Positions 7,475-15,320 of a stretch of DNA of 16,938 nucleotides are shown here, piece after piece. A model generated the notes under the pieces. It saw nothing but the letters and a program-made list of their open reading frames with translations. It ran no database searches and was not told the origin of the DNA. Within the stretch, counting starts at the first letter, position 1, and each line of letters begins with the position of its first letter. The DNA is taken from contig JAGQVC010000009.1 in assembly GCA_020438185.1 (NCBI GenBank), forward strand, positions 1-16,938, in the 5' to 3' direction. The stretch comes from Bacteroidota bacterium. GTDB taxonomy: Bacteria > Bacteroidota > Bacteroidia > M30B66. A program made the position numbers and the translations under genes.

Positions 7475-7493
7475 TCCCGAGGCTAGCTCGGGA
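7475..7493. repeat. Small palindrome TCCCGAG-GCTAG-CTCGGGA
   Basis: Perfect 7-bp arms around a 5-nt loop, lying just after the repeat cluster. No T tract follows, so it is not an obvious terminator; it probably belongs to the same repeat unit. Confidence 0.6.
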
Positions 7494-7522
7494 TAAACTT
7501 CTCGCCCAATTTGCTTAATCAA

Positions 7523-7547
7523 AAAAACCGCCTTGCGGGCGGTTTTT
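7523..7547 (-). terminator. Rho-independent terminator of tRNA-Asn
   Basis: A 10-bp perfect stem, AAAAACCGCC (7523-7532) with GGCGGTTTTT (7538-7547), encloses a 5-nt loop. On the minus strand it ends in seven T residues, 6 nt past the tRNA 3' end. On the plus strand it ends in five T residues, so it could also stop readthrough from the ELW-repeat gene. Confidence 0.88.
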
Positions 7548-7553
7548 CCTGAG

Positions 7554-7627
7554 CTCCTTCTCTTGGGCTCGAACCAAGGACCCTCTGATTAACAGTCAGA
7601 TGCTCTAACCAGCTGAGCTAAGAAGGA
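7554..7627 (-). tRNA. tRNA-Asn (anticodon GUU)
   Basis: On the minus strand the sequence folds into a full cloverleaf. The acceptor arm pairs TCCTTCT with AGAAGGA, followed by discriminator G at 7554. The D arm is GCTC/GAGC with AGCTGGTTA in the loop. The anticodon stem is TCTGA/TCAGA with loop CTGTTAA, giving anticodon GTT (complement of 7591-7593). The T arm is CTTGG/CCAAG with loop TTCGAGC. Length is 74 nt including the discriminator. The 3' CCA is not encoded (the next bases are CTC), so it must be added by nucleotidyltransferase. It stands alone with its own promoter and terminator. Confidence 0.97.
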
Positions 7628-7643
7628 TTATTTTTAGCGGGTG

Positions 7644-7674
7644 CAATAATACAGCGATTCGTTTAACCTTGCAA
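7644..7674 (-). promoter_or_regulatory. Promoter of tRNA-Asn
   Basis: On the minus strand a TTG (7674-7672) is followed 20 nt later by TATTATTG (7651-7644), a 7-of-8 match to TAnnTTTG. This is the -33/-7 layout of Bacteroidota promoters. It ends 16 nt before the mature tRNA 5' end. Confidence 0.65.
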
Positions 7675-7743
7675 ATGAAATTTTAAGGAACTAGTATATT
7701 CCTGTGTGTTTCTTTGATAATCAGAGCAATAATGTTATTTCTC

Positions 7744-9564
7744 TTAGCTCAGCTGCTGGATTTCATGCAATCTGGAGTAAATACCGCCTTTTGAAAGAAG
7801 CTCGGTATGAGTGCCGCGTTCGGCTATCCTGCCTTCGTCCATCACAATAATTTCGTCGGCATGCTGAATAGTTGATAAACGATGAGCGATAACTATTGAT
7901 GTGCGGCTTTGCATTAATCTGGAAAGCGCATCCTGGACCAGTCGTTCGCTTTCGGTATCGAGCGCGCTGGTTGCTTCATCCAGTATTAAAACCGGTGGGT
8001 TACTATAAATAGCGCGGGCAATAGCAATACGCTGTTTTTGTCCGCCGCTGAGGCGAGAACCCCGATCGCCTAAAACTGTATCGAACCCGTTCTCAAGGCC
8101 ATTAATAAACTCCAGGGCGTTTGCATTTTCGGCTGCCAGCCGGATGGCTTCCTCATTTTCGACCGGATGCCCCATTGTAATGTTGTTTCGCACCGTGTCG
8201 TTAAACATAAGCGGATCCTGATTTACAAAGCCAATCATTTTTCGGAGGTCGTGTTGCCGCATATTCCTGATATCGACATCGTCAATCAGAATGGAGCCTT
8301 CGCTTACATCGTAAAACCGCATGATTAAATCCGACAAAGTCGATTTGCCCGAACCGCTTTTACCAACCAGAGCAATCATTTTACCCTTGCCAACACGCAG
8401 ATTCACGTTAGTCAATACGGGTTGATCGCCGTACGCGAAGGAAACATCTTTGATTTCTATTCCTTTAGAAAACGTTTCAGGTATAACCGCCTGTTCAGGG
8501 TCCTTAACCCTTACATCTTCATCAATAGCAGAAAAAATACGATCGGCCGAAGCCAGCCCTTTCTGCATGCTGGTTACTGCCGTGCTGATGTTCTTGGCAG
8601 GCTGCATAATCTGTGAATACAGCGCCAGATAAGTAATGAAAACTGAACCCGACAATTCGCCCGAAATTACCAGGTGGCCTCCGTACATCACCACAGTTAC
8701 AATAACCAATACACCAAGCAATTCCGATATGGGTGATGCCAGTTCGCGCTGGTTAAAAAGCTCCCGGCTCACTTTGGAGAAACTCCTGTTTATCCCGGCG
8801 AAACGCCGGATGAAAATATTTTCTGACCTGAATGCCCTGATAATGCGGATGCCCGAAATGGTTTCGTCGGTATGATGCACAATTCGCGCAAGGTATTCCT
8901 GACTAAAAAATCCCTTCTTCTTCAATCTTCGCGCAAGCGAGGAAATTAAAATGCCGGAAACAGGAAAAAATAAAATGGTGAAAACGGTTAATGAAGGCGA
9001 GAGGTAAAACAGGGTGCCGAAATAAGCCAGAATTACAAAAGGATCGCGAAGAAGACTCTGGAAAGAACTCACAACCGAACCTTCAATTTCCTGAACGTCT
9101 GAGGACATGGTTGAAAGCAATTCGCCCTTGCGAATGCGGTTAAAAAAGGTCATCGACTGAGCGATGATTTTTGAATACAACTCGTTCCGGAGTCGTTCGA
9201 GCAGATTCATGCGAAGGCGCACCATGACCCGGTTGGCCATGTAGCGAAAAATATTTGCCAACAATGTTGCTGAAGCAATGCACACACAAACAAATCCGAG
9301 TGCATACAGTTTCCCTTCTGTTTGAGCCAGGGAAAAAAGCTTGTAATTAAAATTTGCAGCTATCGAATCCAGACTAAAACCCAATGGAGGCGGCTCAAGC
9401 GGAGCTACAGCAGGCCCTTCGTTAAAAAGCAGATTAAGCAAAGGCACCAGCATAGTAAAATTTACCAGCCCGAATAGAATACCCAACAATGTATAAATGA
9501 GGTATTCCGGTAAATAATGATGAACCGGTTTAATATAAGCCAGTAATCGTTTTAGCTGTCGCAT
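7744..9564 (-). CDS. MsbA-like ABC exporter (fused permease and ATPase)
   Basis: 606 aa from the ATG at 9564 (MRQLKRLLAYIKPVHHYLPEY). The frame is open to 9660, but the 32 extra residues are unlike the family N-terminus and overlap the likely promoter, a TTG at 9630-9628 and TAGTTTTT at 9608-9601. A six-helix ABC transmembrane domain (about 20-340) precedes a complete ATPase: Walker A GKSGSGKST near 400, Q-loop VNQDP, signature LSGGQKQR near 505, Walker B VLILDEATSALD near 525, and H-loop histidine in IVIAHRLST near 559. Such half-transporters act as homodimers in the inner membrane and flip lipids or drugs; MsbA exports lipid A core. The substrate is inferred from similarity only. The gene is divergent from rbfA. 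Confidence 0.93.
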   Translation of the reverse strand: MRQLKRLLAYIKPVHHYLPEYLIYTLLGILFGLVNFTMLVPLLNLLFNEGPAVAPLEPPPLGFSLDSIAANFNYKLFSLAQTEGKLYALGFVCVCIASATLLANIFRYMANRVMVRLRMNLLERLRNELYSKIIAQSMTFFNRIRKGELLSTMSSDVQEIEGSVVSSFQSLLRDPFVILAYFGTLFYLSPSLTVFTILFFPVSGILISSLARRLKKKGFFSQEYLARIVHHTDETISGIRIIRAFRSENIFIRRFAGINRSFSKVSRELFNQRELASPISELLGVLVIVTVVMYGGHLVISGELSGSVFITYLALYSQIMQPAKNISTAVTSMQKGLASADRIFSAIDEDVRVKDPEQAVIPETFSKGIEIKDVSFAYGDQPVLTNVNLRVGKGKMIALVGKSGSGKSTLSDLIMRFYDVSEGSILIDDVDIRNMRQHDLRKMIGFVNQDPLMFNDTVRNNITMGHPVENEEAIRLAAENANALEFINGLENGFDTVLGDRGSRLSGGQKQRIAIARAIYSNPPVLILDEATSALDTESERLVQDALSRLMQSRTSIVIAHRLSTIQHADEIIVMDEGRIAERGTHTELLSKGGIYSRLHEIQQLS

Positions 9565-9600
9565 GCAGTCCCTGAAAGTGGCAAAAGCGCCGCAAAATAC

Positions 9601-9630
9601 AAAAACTAACGGCGGGCTGCCGACAAACAA
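9601..9630 (-). promoter_or_regulatory. Candidate promoter of the ABC exporter
   Basis: On the minus strand TTG (9630-9628) and TAGTTTTT (9608-9601, 7 of 8 to TAnnTTTG) are 19 nt apart. The predicted start of transcription lies about 30 nt upstream of the ATG at 9564, inside the region an upstream start would have translated. Confidence 0.45.
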
Positions 9631-9649
9631 TATACGCTCAGGTATTTTG

Positions 9650-9657
9650 TAGCTTTG
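9650..9657 (+). promoter_or_regulatory. -7 box just upstream of the rbfA start codon
   Basis: TAGCTTTG is an exact TAnnTTTG match followed by CA, as in the boxes before the M43 protease and pheS. Only 4 nt separate it from the rbfA GTG, so transcription would start at or next to the start codon. No good -33 TTG is visible. Confidence 0.5.
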
Positions 9658-9661
9658 CATT

Positions 9662-10003
9662 GTGGAAAGTACAAGACAGAAAAAAGTGGCCCGGCTGGTT
9701 CAAAAGGAAATGGCCGAAGTTTTTCAGCGCGAAAGCCGGAATTTATTTAATGGCGCATTTATAACCGTTACTCAGGCCAGAATTAGTCCCGATCTGGGGC
9801 ATGCCAAAATTTACCTGAGCATGTTTAAGGTTGAAAAGCCTCAGGAATTATTGTCGCTGATTAAAGCCCAGAAGCATGAAATAAGACGCAGACTTGGAGA
9901 AAAAGTGCGGCATCAGTTGCGGATTGTTCCAGATCTGGATTTTTTCATCGATGACTCTCTGGATTATTACGAAAACATTGACCGTTTACTGAGCAACGAT
10001 TGA
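9662..10003 (+). CDS. rbfA: Ribosome-binding factor A
   Basis: 113-aa small KH-type protein that binds the immature 30S subunit and helps 16S rRNA 5' end maturation. The N-terminus ESTRQKKVARLVQKEMAEVFQ and the middle ITVTQARISPDLGHAKIYLSMF are family hallmarks, as is the C-terminal DLDFFIDDSLDYYENIDRLL. The start is GTG at 9662. Bacteroidota RbfA proteins begin with M-E-[ST]-x-RQ, which matches only if this GTG is read as Met, and no ATG is available before residue 17. The stop overlaps the next gene start (TTGA), so the two are probably coupled. A -7 promoter box ends 4 nt before the GTG, implying a nearly leaderless mRNA. Confidence 0.95.
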   Translation: MESTRQKKVARLVQKEMAEVFQRESRNLFNGAFITVTQARISPDLGHAKIYLSMFKVEKPQELLSLIKAQKHEIRRRLGEKVRHQLRIVPDLDFFIDDSLDYYENIDRLLSND

Positions 10004-11211
10004 ATTTCATCCTTTTCATAGCGCGACGTTACCTGTTTTCGAAAAAACGAATGCAGGTTATTTCCATAATCTCCTGGATTTCGGTACTGGGTGTTTTTAT
10101 CGGGACAGCCGCGCTGGTTATTTTGTTATCGGCCTTTAACGGCCTCGAAAACTGGGTTGTAAGACTTTACAATGCATTCGATTCGGATGTAAAGATTGAA
10201 CCCGCACAGGGCAAGTGGATAAATGCGATTGAGTTTCCAGGAAGCGAACTTAAGGGGCTTAAAGGAGTGGAACAAATTTCGGGAATTCTGGAGGAAAACT
10301 GTCTGGTAATGTTTGGCGAAAACCAATACGTATGCACCATGAAGGGTGTTGAAGCCGGGTTCAGCAAAATGACCGGTATCGACACCATGATGGTTGACGG
10401 CAGTTTTACTCTTTTAAAACGTGATGTACCAATGGCTGTGGTGGGTAGCGGAGTTGCCTACAGCCTGAAAATGAGTCTGGATGCCATTGACACACCCCTG
10501 ATGGTGTATGTGCCAAAAGACAATATTGGCAGCACCCTCAACCCGGAAGATGCATTCCGGAAGCAGGGAATTTTCCCTTCGGGAGTTTTCGAAATTCAAC
10601 CCGAGTTCGATACAAAATACATGATTGTTCCGCTGTCATTCGCTGAATCACTTTCAGGTTTTGAGGACCGGTTTACTTCGGTAGAAATTAAACTTTCCGA
10701 AAATGCCGACCAGGCTGCTGTAATTGAATCTATCCGCCGAAAGGCGGGAAATAAATACACGGTTAAAAACCGCTTTGAACAACATGAGCTGCTTTACAAA
10801 ATAATTAATGCCGAAAAATGGGCTGTATTTCTGGTGCTCTGTTTTATTTTGCTGATTGCCGTTTTTAATGTAACCGGCTCATTAACGATGCTGGTTGTGG
10901 AAAAATCGGCCGATATCCGAACCCTGCAAAGTTTGGGCGCGGGCAAAAGCACCATTCGTAAAATCTTTTTTGCCGAAGGCATGATGATTTCTCTGATCGG
11001 GATGACCGGAGGTTTGCTGGCAGGGCTGCTGGTAGTATTCCTTCAGGGGAATTTCTCGCTGGTTTTAATCAACGAAATTGATGCTTATCCGGTGCTGGTT
11101 AAGCTGAAAGATTTGCTGGCAATTGCTGCAACCGTTGTCGCAATTGGCGCTCTGGCTGCCTGGCTGCCTTCGTCGCGGGCTGTATCCAGGCGAAGCCTGA
11201 ATGCCTCTTAA
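10000..11211 (+). CDS. FtsX-like ABC transporter permease (LolC/LolE type)
   Basis: 403-aa inner-membrane permease. The layout is one N-terminal transmembrane helix (about 19-46), a large periplasmic MacB/LolC-like core (about 47-265), then three helices near 266-293, 320-350 and 365-390, ending in LPSSRAVSRRSLNAS. This is the LolC/LolE/FtsX design used by lipoprotein-releasing ABC systems. The start is TTG at 10000. MNFILFIARRYLFSKKR matches the conserved beginning of Bacteroidota homologues, whereas the first ATG would lose 17 residues of it. The start overlaps the rbfA stop by four bases. The ATPase partner (LolD type) is not in the window. The exact substrate is inferred, not shown. Confidence 0.9.
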   Translation: MNFILFIARRYLFSKKRMQVISIISWISVLGVFIGTAALVILLSAFNGLENWVVRLYNAFDSDVKIEPAQGKWINAIEFPGSELKGLKGVEQISGILEENCLVMFGENQYVCTMKGVEAGFSKMTGIDTMMVDGSFTLLKRDVPMAVVGSGVAYSLKMSLDAIDTPLMVYVPKDNIGSTLNPEDAFRKQGIFPSGVFEIQPEFDTKYMIVPLSFAESLSGFEDRFTSVEIKLSENADQAAVIESIRRKAGNKYTVKNRFEQHELLYKIINAEKWAVFLVLCFILLIAVFNVTGSLTMLVVEKSADIRTLQSLGAGKSTIRKIFFAEGMMISLIGMTGGLLAGLLVVFLQGNFSLVLINEIDAYPVLVKLKDLLAIAATVVAIGALAAWLPSSRAVSRRSLNAS

Positions 11212-11217
11212 ACGGAA

Positions 11218-12249
11218 TTAATTCGTTTCCAGAATTTTAAACAGTTCGTCGAGGTTCGGCGTAAGAATGATTTCCGTCCTGCGGTTCTTTTTGCGGGCTT
11301 CGGCCGTATTGGCCGGATCAATCGGGAAATATTCACCGCGACCTGCTACTGTAAAAATACGCGGGTCAACATCCGAATTGCCAATAAGAATACGTACGAT
11401 TGAAGTAGCGCGCAAAACAGATAAATCCCAGTTGTCCTTCATGCGGGCACTTTTGATTGGAACATTATCGGTGTGGCCTTCGATAAGAACGTTGATATCC
11501 TTCTCGTTCTCAAGCACTTTACTTAGTTTTTTAAGCGCATCCACACCTTTGGCGTCCACATCTGTACTGCCTGATGCAAACAACAGTCGCTCTTCGAGTG
11601 AAACATACACCTTACCGTTTTTAACCGACATGCTCAGTCCGTTATCCTTAAAGCCCAGCAAGGCATTCTCAACCTTTGAAAAAAGTGCACTAACAGTTGA
11701 ATCCTTTCTTGCCAGGATGCCTTCCAGCTCCTGAACGCGCGCTTCTTTTGAGTTGAGTTCCTGTTCGAATGCAGTAAGTTCCTGACTGAGTTTATTCACT
11801 TCGGCCTCCCGTTTTTCGAGTGCCTGCTCCGATTCTCTTAAGCGGTCTTCCTTCTTCTGAAGCTCTTCCTGAGTCATCTGGAATTTCCCCATCAGTTCGC
11901 GGTTATCGTCTTCTTTACCTTTCATTAAAGCGGCATTGTTGGCAAGCAACTGATCGTAAGTTTGGTTAAGCTTATCGTACGAAGTAGTAAGCCTGCGATA
12001 GGTAATTCCCATACTCGTGGTATCGCGGGTTAGCATTGAAATCTGCTTATCCTGCTCGCTAAGCCGGGAACCCATTTCCTTTTCTTTCGCTTTAAAAGAT
12101 TCGTATTCGGCACGATAGGTTTTCATTTGAGCTTCACAGGTATCGCGCGCGGCTTTAACATCTTCGAACTGACGATGAGGAACACAGGATTGAAGTACGA
12201 ATATAAAGACGGTGGCATACAGGCTCAGGCGGCTGATAAATGGGCTCAT
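11218..12249 (-). CDS. OmpA-family lipoprotein with long coiled coil
   Basis: 343 aa from the ATG at 12249. This gives a short lipoprotein signal ending in the lipobox VLQSC (C22). The frame also offers an ATG at 12288, which would add 13 residues and place the cysteine at 35, less usual for a lipoprotein. Residues about 30-195 are a heptad-rich, highly charged coiled coil (for example LRESEQALEKREAEVNKLSQ). The C-terminal 110 residues are an OmpA/MotB-type peptidoglycan-binding domain: EGHTDNVPI with D261, DLSVLRATS with R280, and KKNRRTEII. The protein is predicted to sit in an outer membrane leaflet with the OmpA domain on peptidoglycan, the coiled coil acting as spacer. Its stop is 6 nt from the stop of the convergent permease gene. 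Confidence 0.9.
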   Translation of the reverse strand: MSPFISRLSLYATVFIFVLQSCVPHRQFEDVKAARDTCEAQMKTYRAEYESFKAKEKEMGSRLSEQDKQISMLTRDTTSMGITYRRLTTSYDKLNQTYDQLLANNAALMKGKEDDNRELMGKFQMTQEELQKKEDRLRESEQALEKREAEVNKLSQELTAFEQELNSKEARVQELEGILARKDSTVSALFSKVENALLGFKDNGLSMSVKNGKVYVSLEERLLFASGSTDVDAKGVDALKKLSKVLENEKDINVLIEGHTDNVPIKSARMKDNWDLSVLRATSIVRILIGNSDVDPRIFTVAGRGEYFPIDPANTAEARKKNRRTEIILTPNLDELFKILETN

Positions 12250-12327
12250 AAGGCAAAAATGTAGTGCAAACTTAGACAGAAACGACATGATAGAAGAACG
12301 AATTGCCCGTATTAATAAACAATGCTG

Positions 12328-12356
12328 CGTTAATTGTTCTGATTACCCGATTAACG
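12328..12356. repeat. Inverted repeat CGTTAAT / ATTAACG in divergent intergenic region
   Basis: Perfect 7-bp arms at 12328-12334 and 12350-12356 around 15 nt. It lies between two divergent genes, where operators are common, but could be chance in AT-rich DNA. Confidence 0.35.
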
Positions 12357-12390
12357 TTTTTAAAGCATAAGCTGTTTAAAACTTACTTAT

Positions 12391-12410
12391 CCGCAACATG
12401 CCGGTTGCGG
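12391..12410. repeat. Hairpin CCGCAAC / GTTGCGG upstream of the 12445 gene
   Basis: A perfect 7-bp GC-rich stem with a 6-nt loop (ATGCCG), ending 34 nt before the ATG at 12445. No T tract follows, so a regulatory site is more likely than a terminator. It stands out against the AT-rich surroundings. Confidence 0.45.
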
Positions 12411-12444
12411 GATGCGTTCAATATTTTAGATTTTATTTTTTGCA

Positions 12445-13152
12445 ATGGTACATTTAAGCGACAACTGGTTGACTGAGCACAGGATTGATGCTGAGTACAA
12501 ACAATACATTTTGCTGGCTTATCTGGAAGGAGTGAGAAAGCAATTCAACAGTCATTTATTATATCCCGAACTGTCGGAGCTTGTTGAGCATTACGCCAGG
12601 CTGAGCCGCACCAGAAAGGAGTTTGAAGAAATGTCGGGCAAGTTCCCGTCAAAAATTAAATCGCTCGATTTAAAAGAGATGCAGATTTCGTACGAAAAGG
12701 TAGTCCGCAACGACAGCCTGATGGCTGAGATTGAGCAGATTATTGCTTTCTCGGTGCCTAAAATGAAAGCAGCGCTTGAGGAGGGGAAATTTATTTATTC
12801 AGAATTGGAAAAGCTGCTGGTTTTCGAGCCTGTCGGCCTGATGCCTTTGAATTCAACCGAAGGTTATATGCTGATGGAAACGAGAGAAGCCGGCGAAACC
12901 CACATTTTTGAGTACAATCTGAGTATTTATGCAAATGCAAGCGATTCATTCAGAAGTCTGAGCACGCGTTTTATTACTACCATTACACGAGGCACATTCG
13001 AAACACCTGAATCGATAAAAATTAACCTGATTAAAAAGAGGAAAGAGCTTCCCAACCCGGCTACATACTGGTTCAGAACGAGCGAAAAAATACCATTTCA
13101 GGAGGCTTACCTGCCGATTGCCAAACGTATGCTTATCAGAGAGATTGGTTAA
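12445..13152 (+). CDS. Conserved hypothetical cytoplasmic protein
   Basis: 235 aa, no signal peptide and no membrane segment. I do not recognise a named domain. The start MVHLSDNWLTEHRIDAEYKQYILLAYLEGVRK looks like a real conserved N-terminus. The first 135 residues are mostly charged, helix-prone sequence. The second half (about 136-200) looks like beta strands: YMLMETREAGETHIFEYNLS and RFITTITRGTFET. The protein ends in a basic, Pro-containing tail. It stands alone, divergent from the OmpA lipoprotein gene, with the M43 protease promoter directly after its stop. The -7-like TATTTTTTG (12434-12442, one base longer than consensus) ends 2 nt before the ATG. No function is proposed. Confidence 0.82.
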   Translation: MVHLSDNWLTEHRIDAEYKQYILLAYLEGVRKQFNSHLLYPELSELVEHYARLSRTRKEFEEMSGKFPSKIKSLDLKEMQISYEKVVRNDSLMAEIEQIIAFSVPKMKAALEEGKFIYSELEKLLVFEPVGLMPLNSTEGYMLMETREAGETHIFEYNLSIYANASDSFRSLSTRFITTITRGTFETPESIKINLIKKRKELPNPATYWFRTSEKIPFQEAYLPIAKRMLIREIG

Positions 13153-13161
13153 TAATTCACA

Positions 13162-13192
13162 TTGATTTTGAAGACGGTTTTTGGTATATTTG
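13162..13192 (+). promoter_or_regulatory. Bacteroidota -33/-7 promoter of the M43 protease operon
   Basis: TTG (13162-13164), a 20-nt spacer and TATATTTG (13185-13192, exact TAnnTTTG) followed by CAGG. The start codon is 34 nt downstream. This is the best promoter in the window and begins only 9 nt after the upstream stop codon. Confidence 0.8.
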
Positions 13193-13226
13193 CAGGCTTA
13201 TCATTTTTTACCATCACCATCAATAA

Positions 13227-15320
13227 ATGAAAAAGGGAATTTTAGCAGTTTGTGTTTCTGTACTGTCACTAACTTCATATCAGGCACAAGCTCAAAATAA
13301 AACCTGCGGGACAAGCCACGCGGTTCAGGAAGCGCTTGCAAATAATCCTGCACTTCAATCAGAAAGACAACAACTCGAAGAGTTTACACAGAATTATACG
13401 ATGGGCGCAGAGCGTGTTCACCGTATTATTCCGGTTGTATTTCACGTAATTCATAATTACGGACCTGAAAATATCTCGAAAGAACAGATTCTGGATGCGC
13501 TCCGGATAATTAATGAAGATTACCAGTTACAAAATGAGGATCAGTCGCAAGTAATTTCTTCATTCCAAAATCTTGTTGCTAATATTGATATTGAATTCAG
13601 ACTTGCTACCATTGATCCGAACGGGAATTGTACCGAAGGGATTACAAGAACAGTTTCTGAATTGACTTATTCTGCAGATAATAATGTGAAGGAGCTTGTT
13701 TCCTGGCCACGAAATAAATACCTGAATATCTGGATTGTAGATAATATTTCATTTGGCGCGGGAGGTTATGCATATCTTCCTGGAAGTGCTCCGGGAGCGC
13801 AAAATGACGGAATTGTAGTTGTAAACACACAGTTTGGCAGTATCGGGACCTCTAATGGCTCAAACTTTTCTGCCAGAACACTTACTCACGAAATCGGCCA
13901 TTTCCTGAATCTGGAACATCCCTGGGGAGGAACCAACTCGCCCGGAGATGCGGCGAATTGTGATATTGACGATGAAGTGAATGATACACCAAATACAATT
14001 GGTGTTGCCGGACAGAACTGTAATCTGAGCCAAACAAGCTGCGGTTCGCTGGATAATGTTCAGAATTACATGGATTATTCATCTTGTGCAATTATGTTTA
14101 CCGAAGGTCAGAAGCAAAGAATGTGGGCTGCCCTGAATTCTAACACGGCAAGCAGAAACAATTTATGGTCGGCCGGTAACCTGGCAGCAACCGGGGTTGA
14201 CGGAACTCCTCAGGTTTGCACTCCAATCGTTGATTTCCATGCTAATACGGATGAAAACTGTGCGAACTCAGATATCACATTTACTGATTTGAGTTACAAT
14301 GCAGATGTAGATCAGAGTTGGAACTGGAACTGGAGCTTCCCTGGAGGGACTCCTTCTTCATCGAATGATCAAAACCCGGTGATTAGTTATTCAGAACCGG
14401 GAACTTATGCTGTTACCCTTACAATTACCAATTCGGCAGGGAGCAGCTCTAAAACAAAAACCAATTACATCCATATCAATACTGACCAGCCAAACCTGGT
14501 TGCCCCGTTTGTGGAAGGTATCGAAACCGAAACTTTCCCATTAATGGGATGGCTTGCAGTTGACTGGAGGTTTGTTTCTTCCAACAACAATGCTCTTGCA
14601 CGCACCACAAATGCTGCTGCAAGCGGAAATGCTTCAATTATTTATAATAATCTTCAGGTTGCCGACGGTGTGGTTTCACATATTTACTCTCCTGTTGTAA
14701 ACTGTTCGTTTGTTGGAACCCCTGCCAGCATGAAATTTAAGGTGGCATACGCTCAGCGTGGCGGGTCAAGTGAGGACAAGCTCGAAGTATGGATTTCAAC
14801 AGATTGCGGAAGAACCTGGACTCGCCGTTATTCAAAATCGGGTGAAACTTTATCAACCAAGACTGGTTATGCATCATCTGCCTGGACTCCGAATGCATCT
14901 GAGTGGAGAGAAGAAAGTGTTAGTGTAGTGCCTGTTGCAGGTAAGCAAACTGCGATGTTCCGCTTTACAATAACAGATGGCGGTGGTAACAATCTTTACA
15001 TTGATGACATTAACATTGTTGATGCTCCGATTGGTTTCACAGATATTCAGTCTGCGGCATCTTCACTCGAAGTTTATCCCAACCCGGGATTCGGCGATGC
15101 AACAGTTGGTTATTCTTTGAATAAAGTATCAGATATCACCCTGAGCGTTCGCGATATCACCGGAAGAGTGTTAGGCAGCGTTGTTAAAACAAACCAAACT
15201 CCGGGTACTTTCAACACGCGGATCAGCGATATATGCGGGCTCGACCTCAAGTCAGGAATTTACATGATTACCATCAGCACAAATTCCAACAGTATGACAA
15301 CCCGTTGGTTGAATAACTGA
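13227..15320 (+). CDS. Secreted M43-family zinc metalloprotease with PKD and T9SS type A sorting domain
   Basis: 697-aa multidomain exoprotease. Residues 1-22 are a signal peptide. A short propeptide contains C27 in TCGT, placed as the zinc-blocking cysteine in ulilysin-like proenzymes. The catalytic domain (about 60-320) has the zinc site HEIGHFLNLEH (H221, E222, H225, H231) and the Met-turn NYMDYS (M282), which define pappalysin-type M43 metzincins. A PKD domain (about 334-415), a choice-of-anchor J-like beta sandwich (about 425-600, ending NNLYIDDINI) and a type A sorting domain (about 612-697, LEVYPNPGFGDA) follow. It should cross the outer membrane by the T9SS and degrade extracellular protein. 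The 127-aa gene behind it starts inside its stop codon (TGATG). Confidence 0.95.
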   Translation: MKKGILAVCVSVLSLTSYQAQAQNKTCGTSHAVQEALANNPALQSERQQLEEFTQNYTMGAERVHRIIPVVFHVIHNYGPENISKEQILDALRIINEDYQLQNEDQSQVISSFQNLVANIDIEFRLATIDPNGNCTEGITRTVSELTYSADNNVKELVSWPRNKYLNIWIVDNISFGAGGYAYLPGSAPGAQNDGIVVVNTQFGSIGTSNGSNFSARTLTHEIGHFLNLEHPWGGTNSPGDAANCDIDDEVNDTPNTIGVAGQNCNLSQTSCGSLDNVQNYMDYSSCAIMFTEGQKQRMWAALNSNTASRNNLWSAGNLAATGVDGTPQVCTPIVDFHANTDENCANSDITFTDLSYNADVDQSWNWNWSFPGGTPSSSNDQNPVISYSEPGTYAVTLTITNSAGSSSKTKTNYIHINTDQPNLVAPFVEGIETETFPLMGWLAVDWRFVSSNNNALARTTNAAASGNASIIYNNLQVADGVVSHIYSPVVNCSFVGTPASMKFKVAYAQRGGSSEDKLEVWISTDCGRTWTRRYSKSGETLSTKTGYASSAWTPNASEWREESVSVVPVAGKQTAMFRFTITDGGGNNLYIDDINIVDAPIGFTDIQSAASSLEVYPNPGFGDATVGYSLNKVSDITLSVRDITGRVLGSVVKTNQTPGTFNTRISDICGLDLKSGIYMITISTNSNSMTTRWLNN

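Noticed and set aside
7115..7522. 135-codon minus-strand frame covering the repeat cluster
   Set aside because: It overlaps the sorting domain of the ELW-repeat gene on the other strand, and its sequence is a translation of the repeats and palindromes, not a recognisable protein.
9565..9660. N-terminal extension of the ABC exporter to 9660
   Set aside because: The extra 32 residues do not resemble ABC exporters and overlap promoter-like sequence for both divergent genes. The ATG at 9564 fits the family start.
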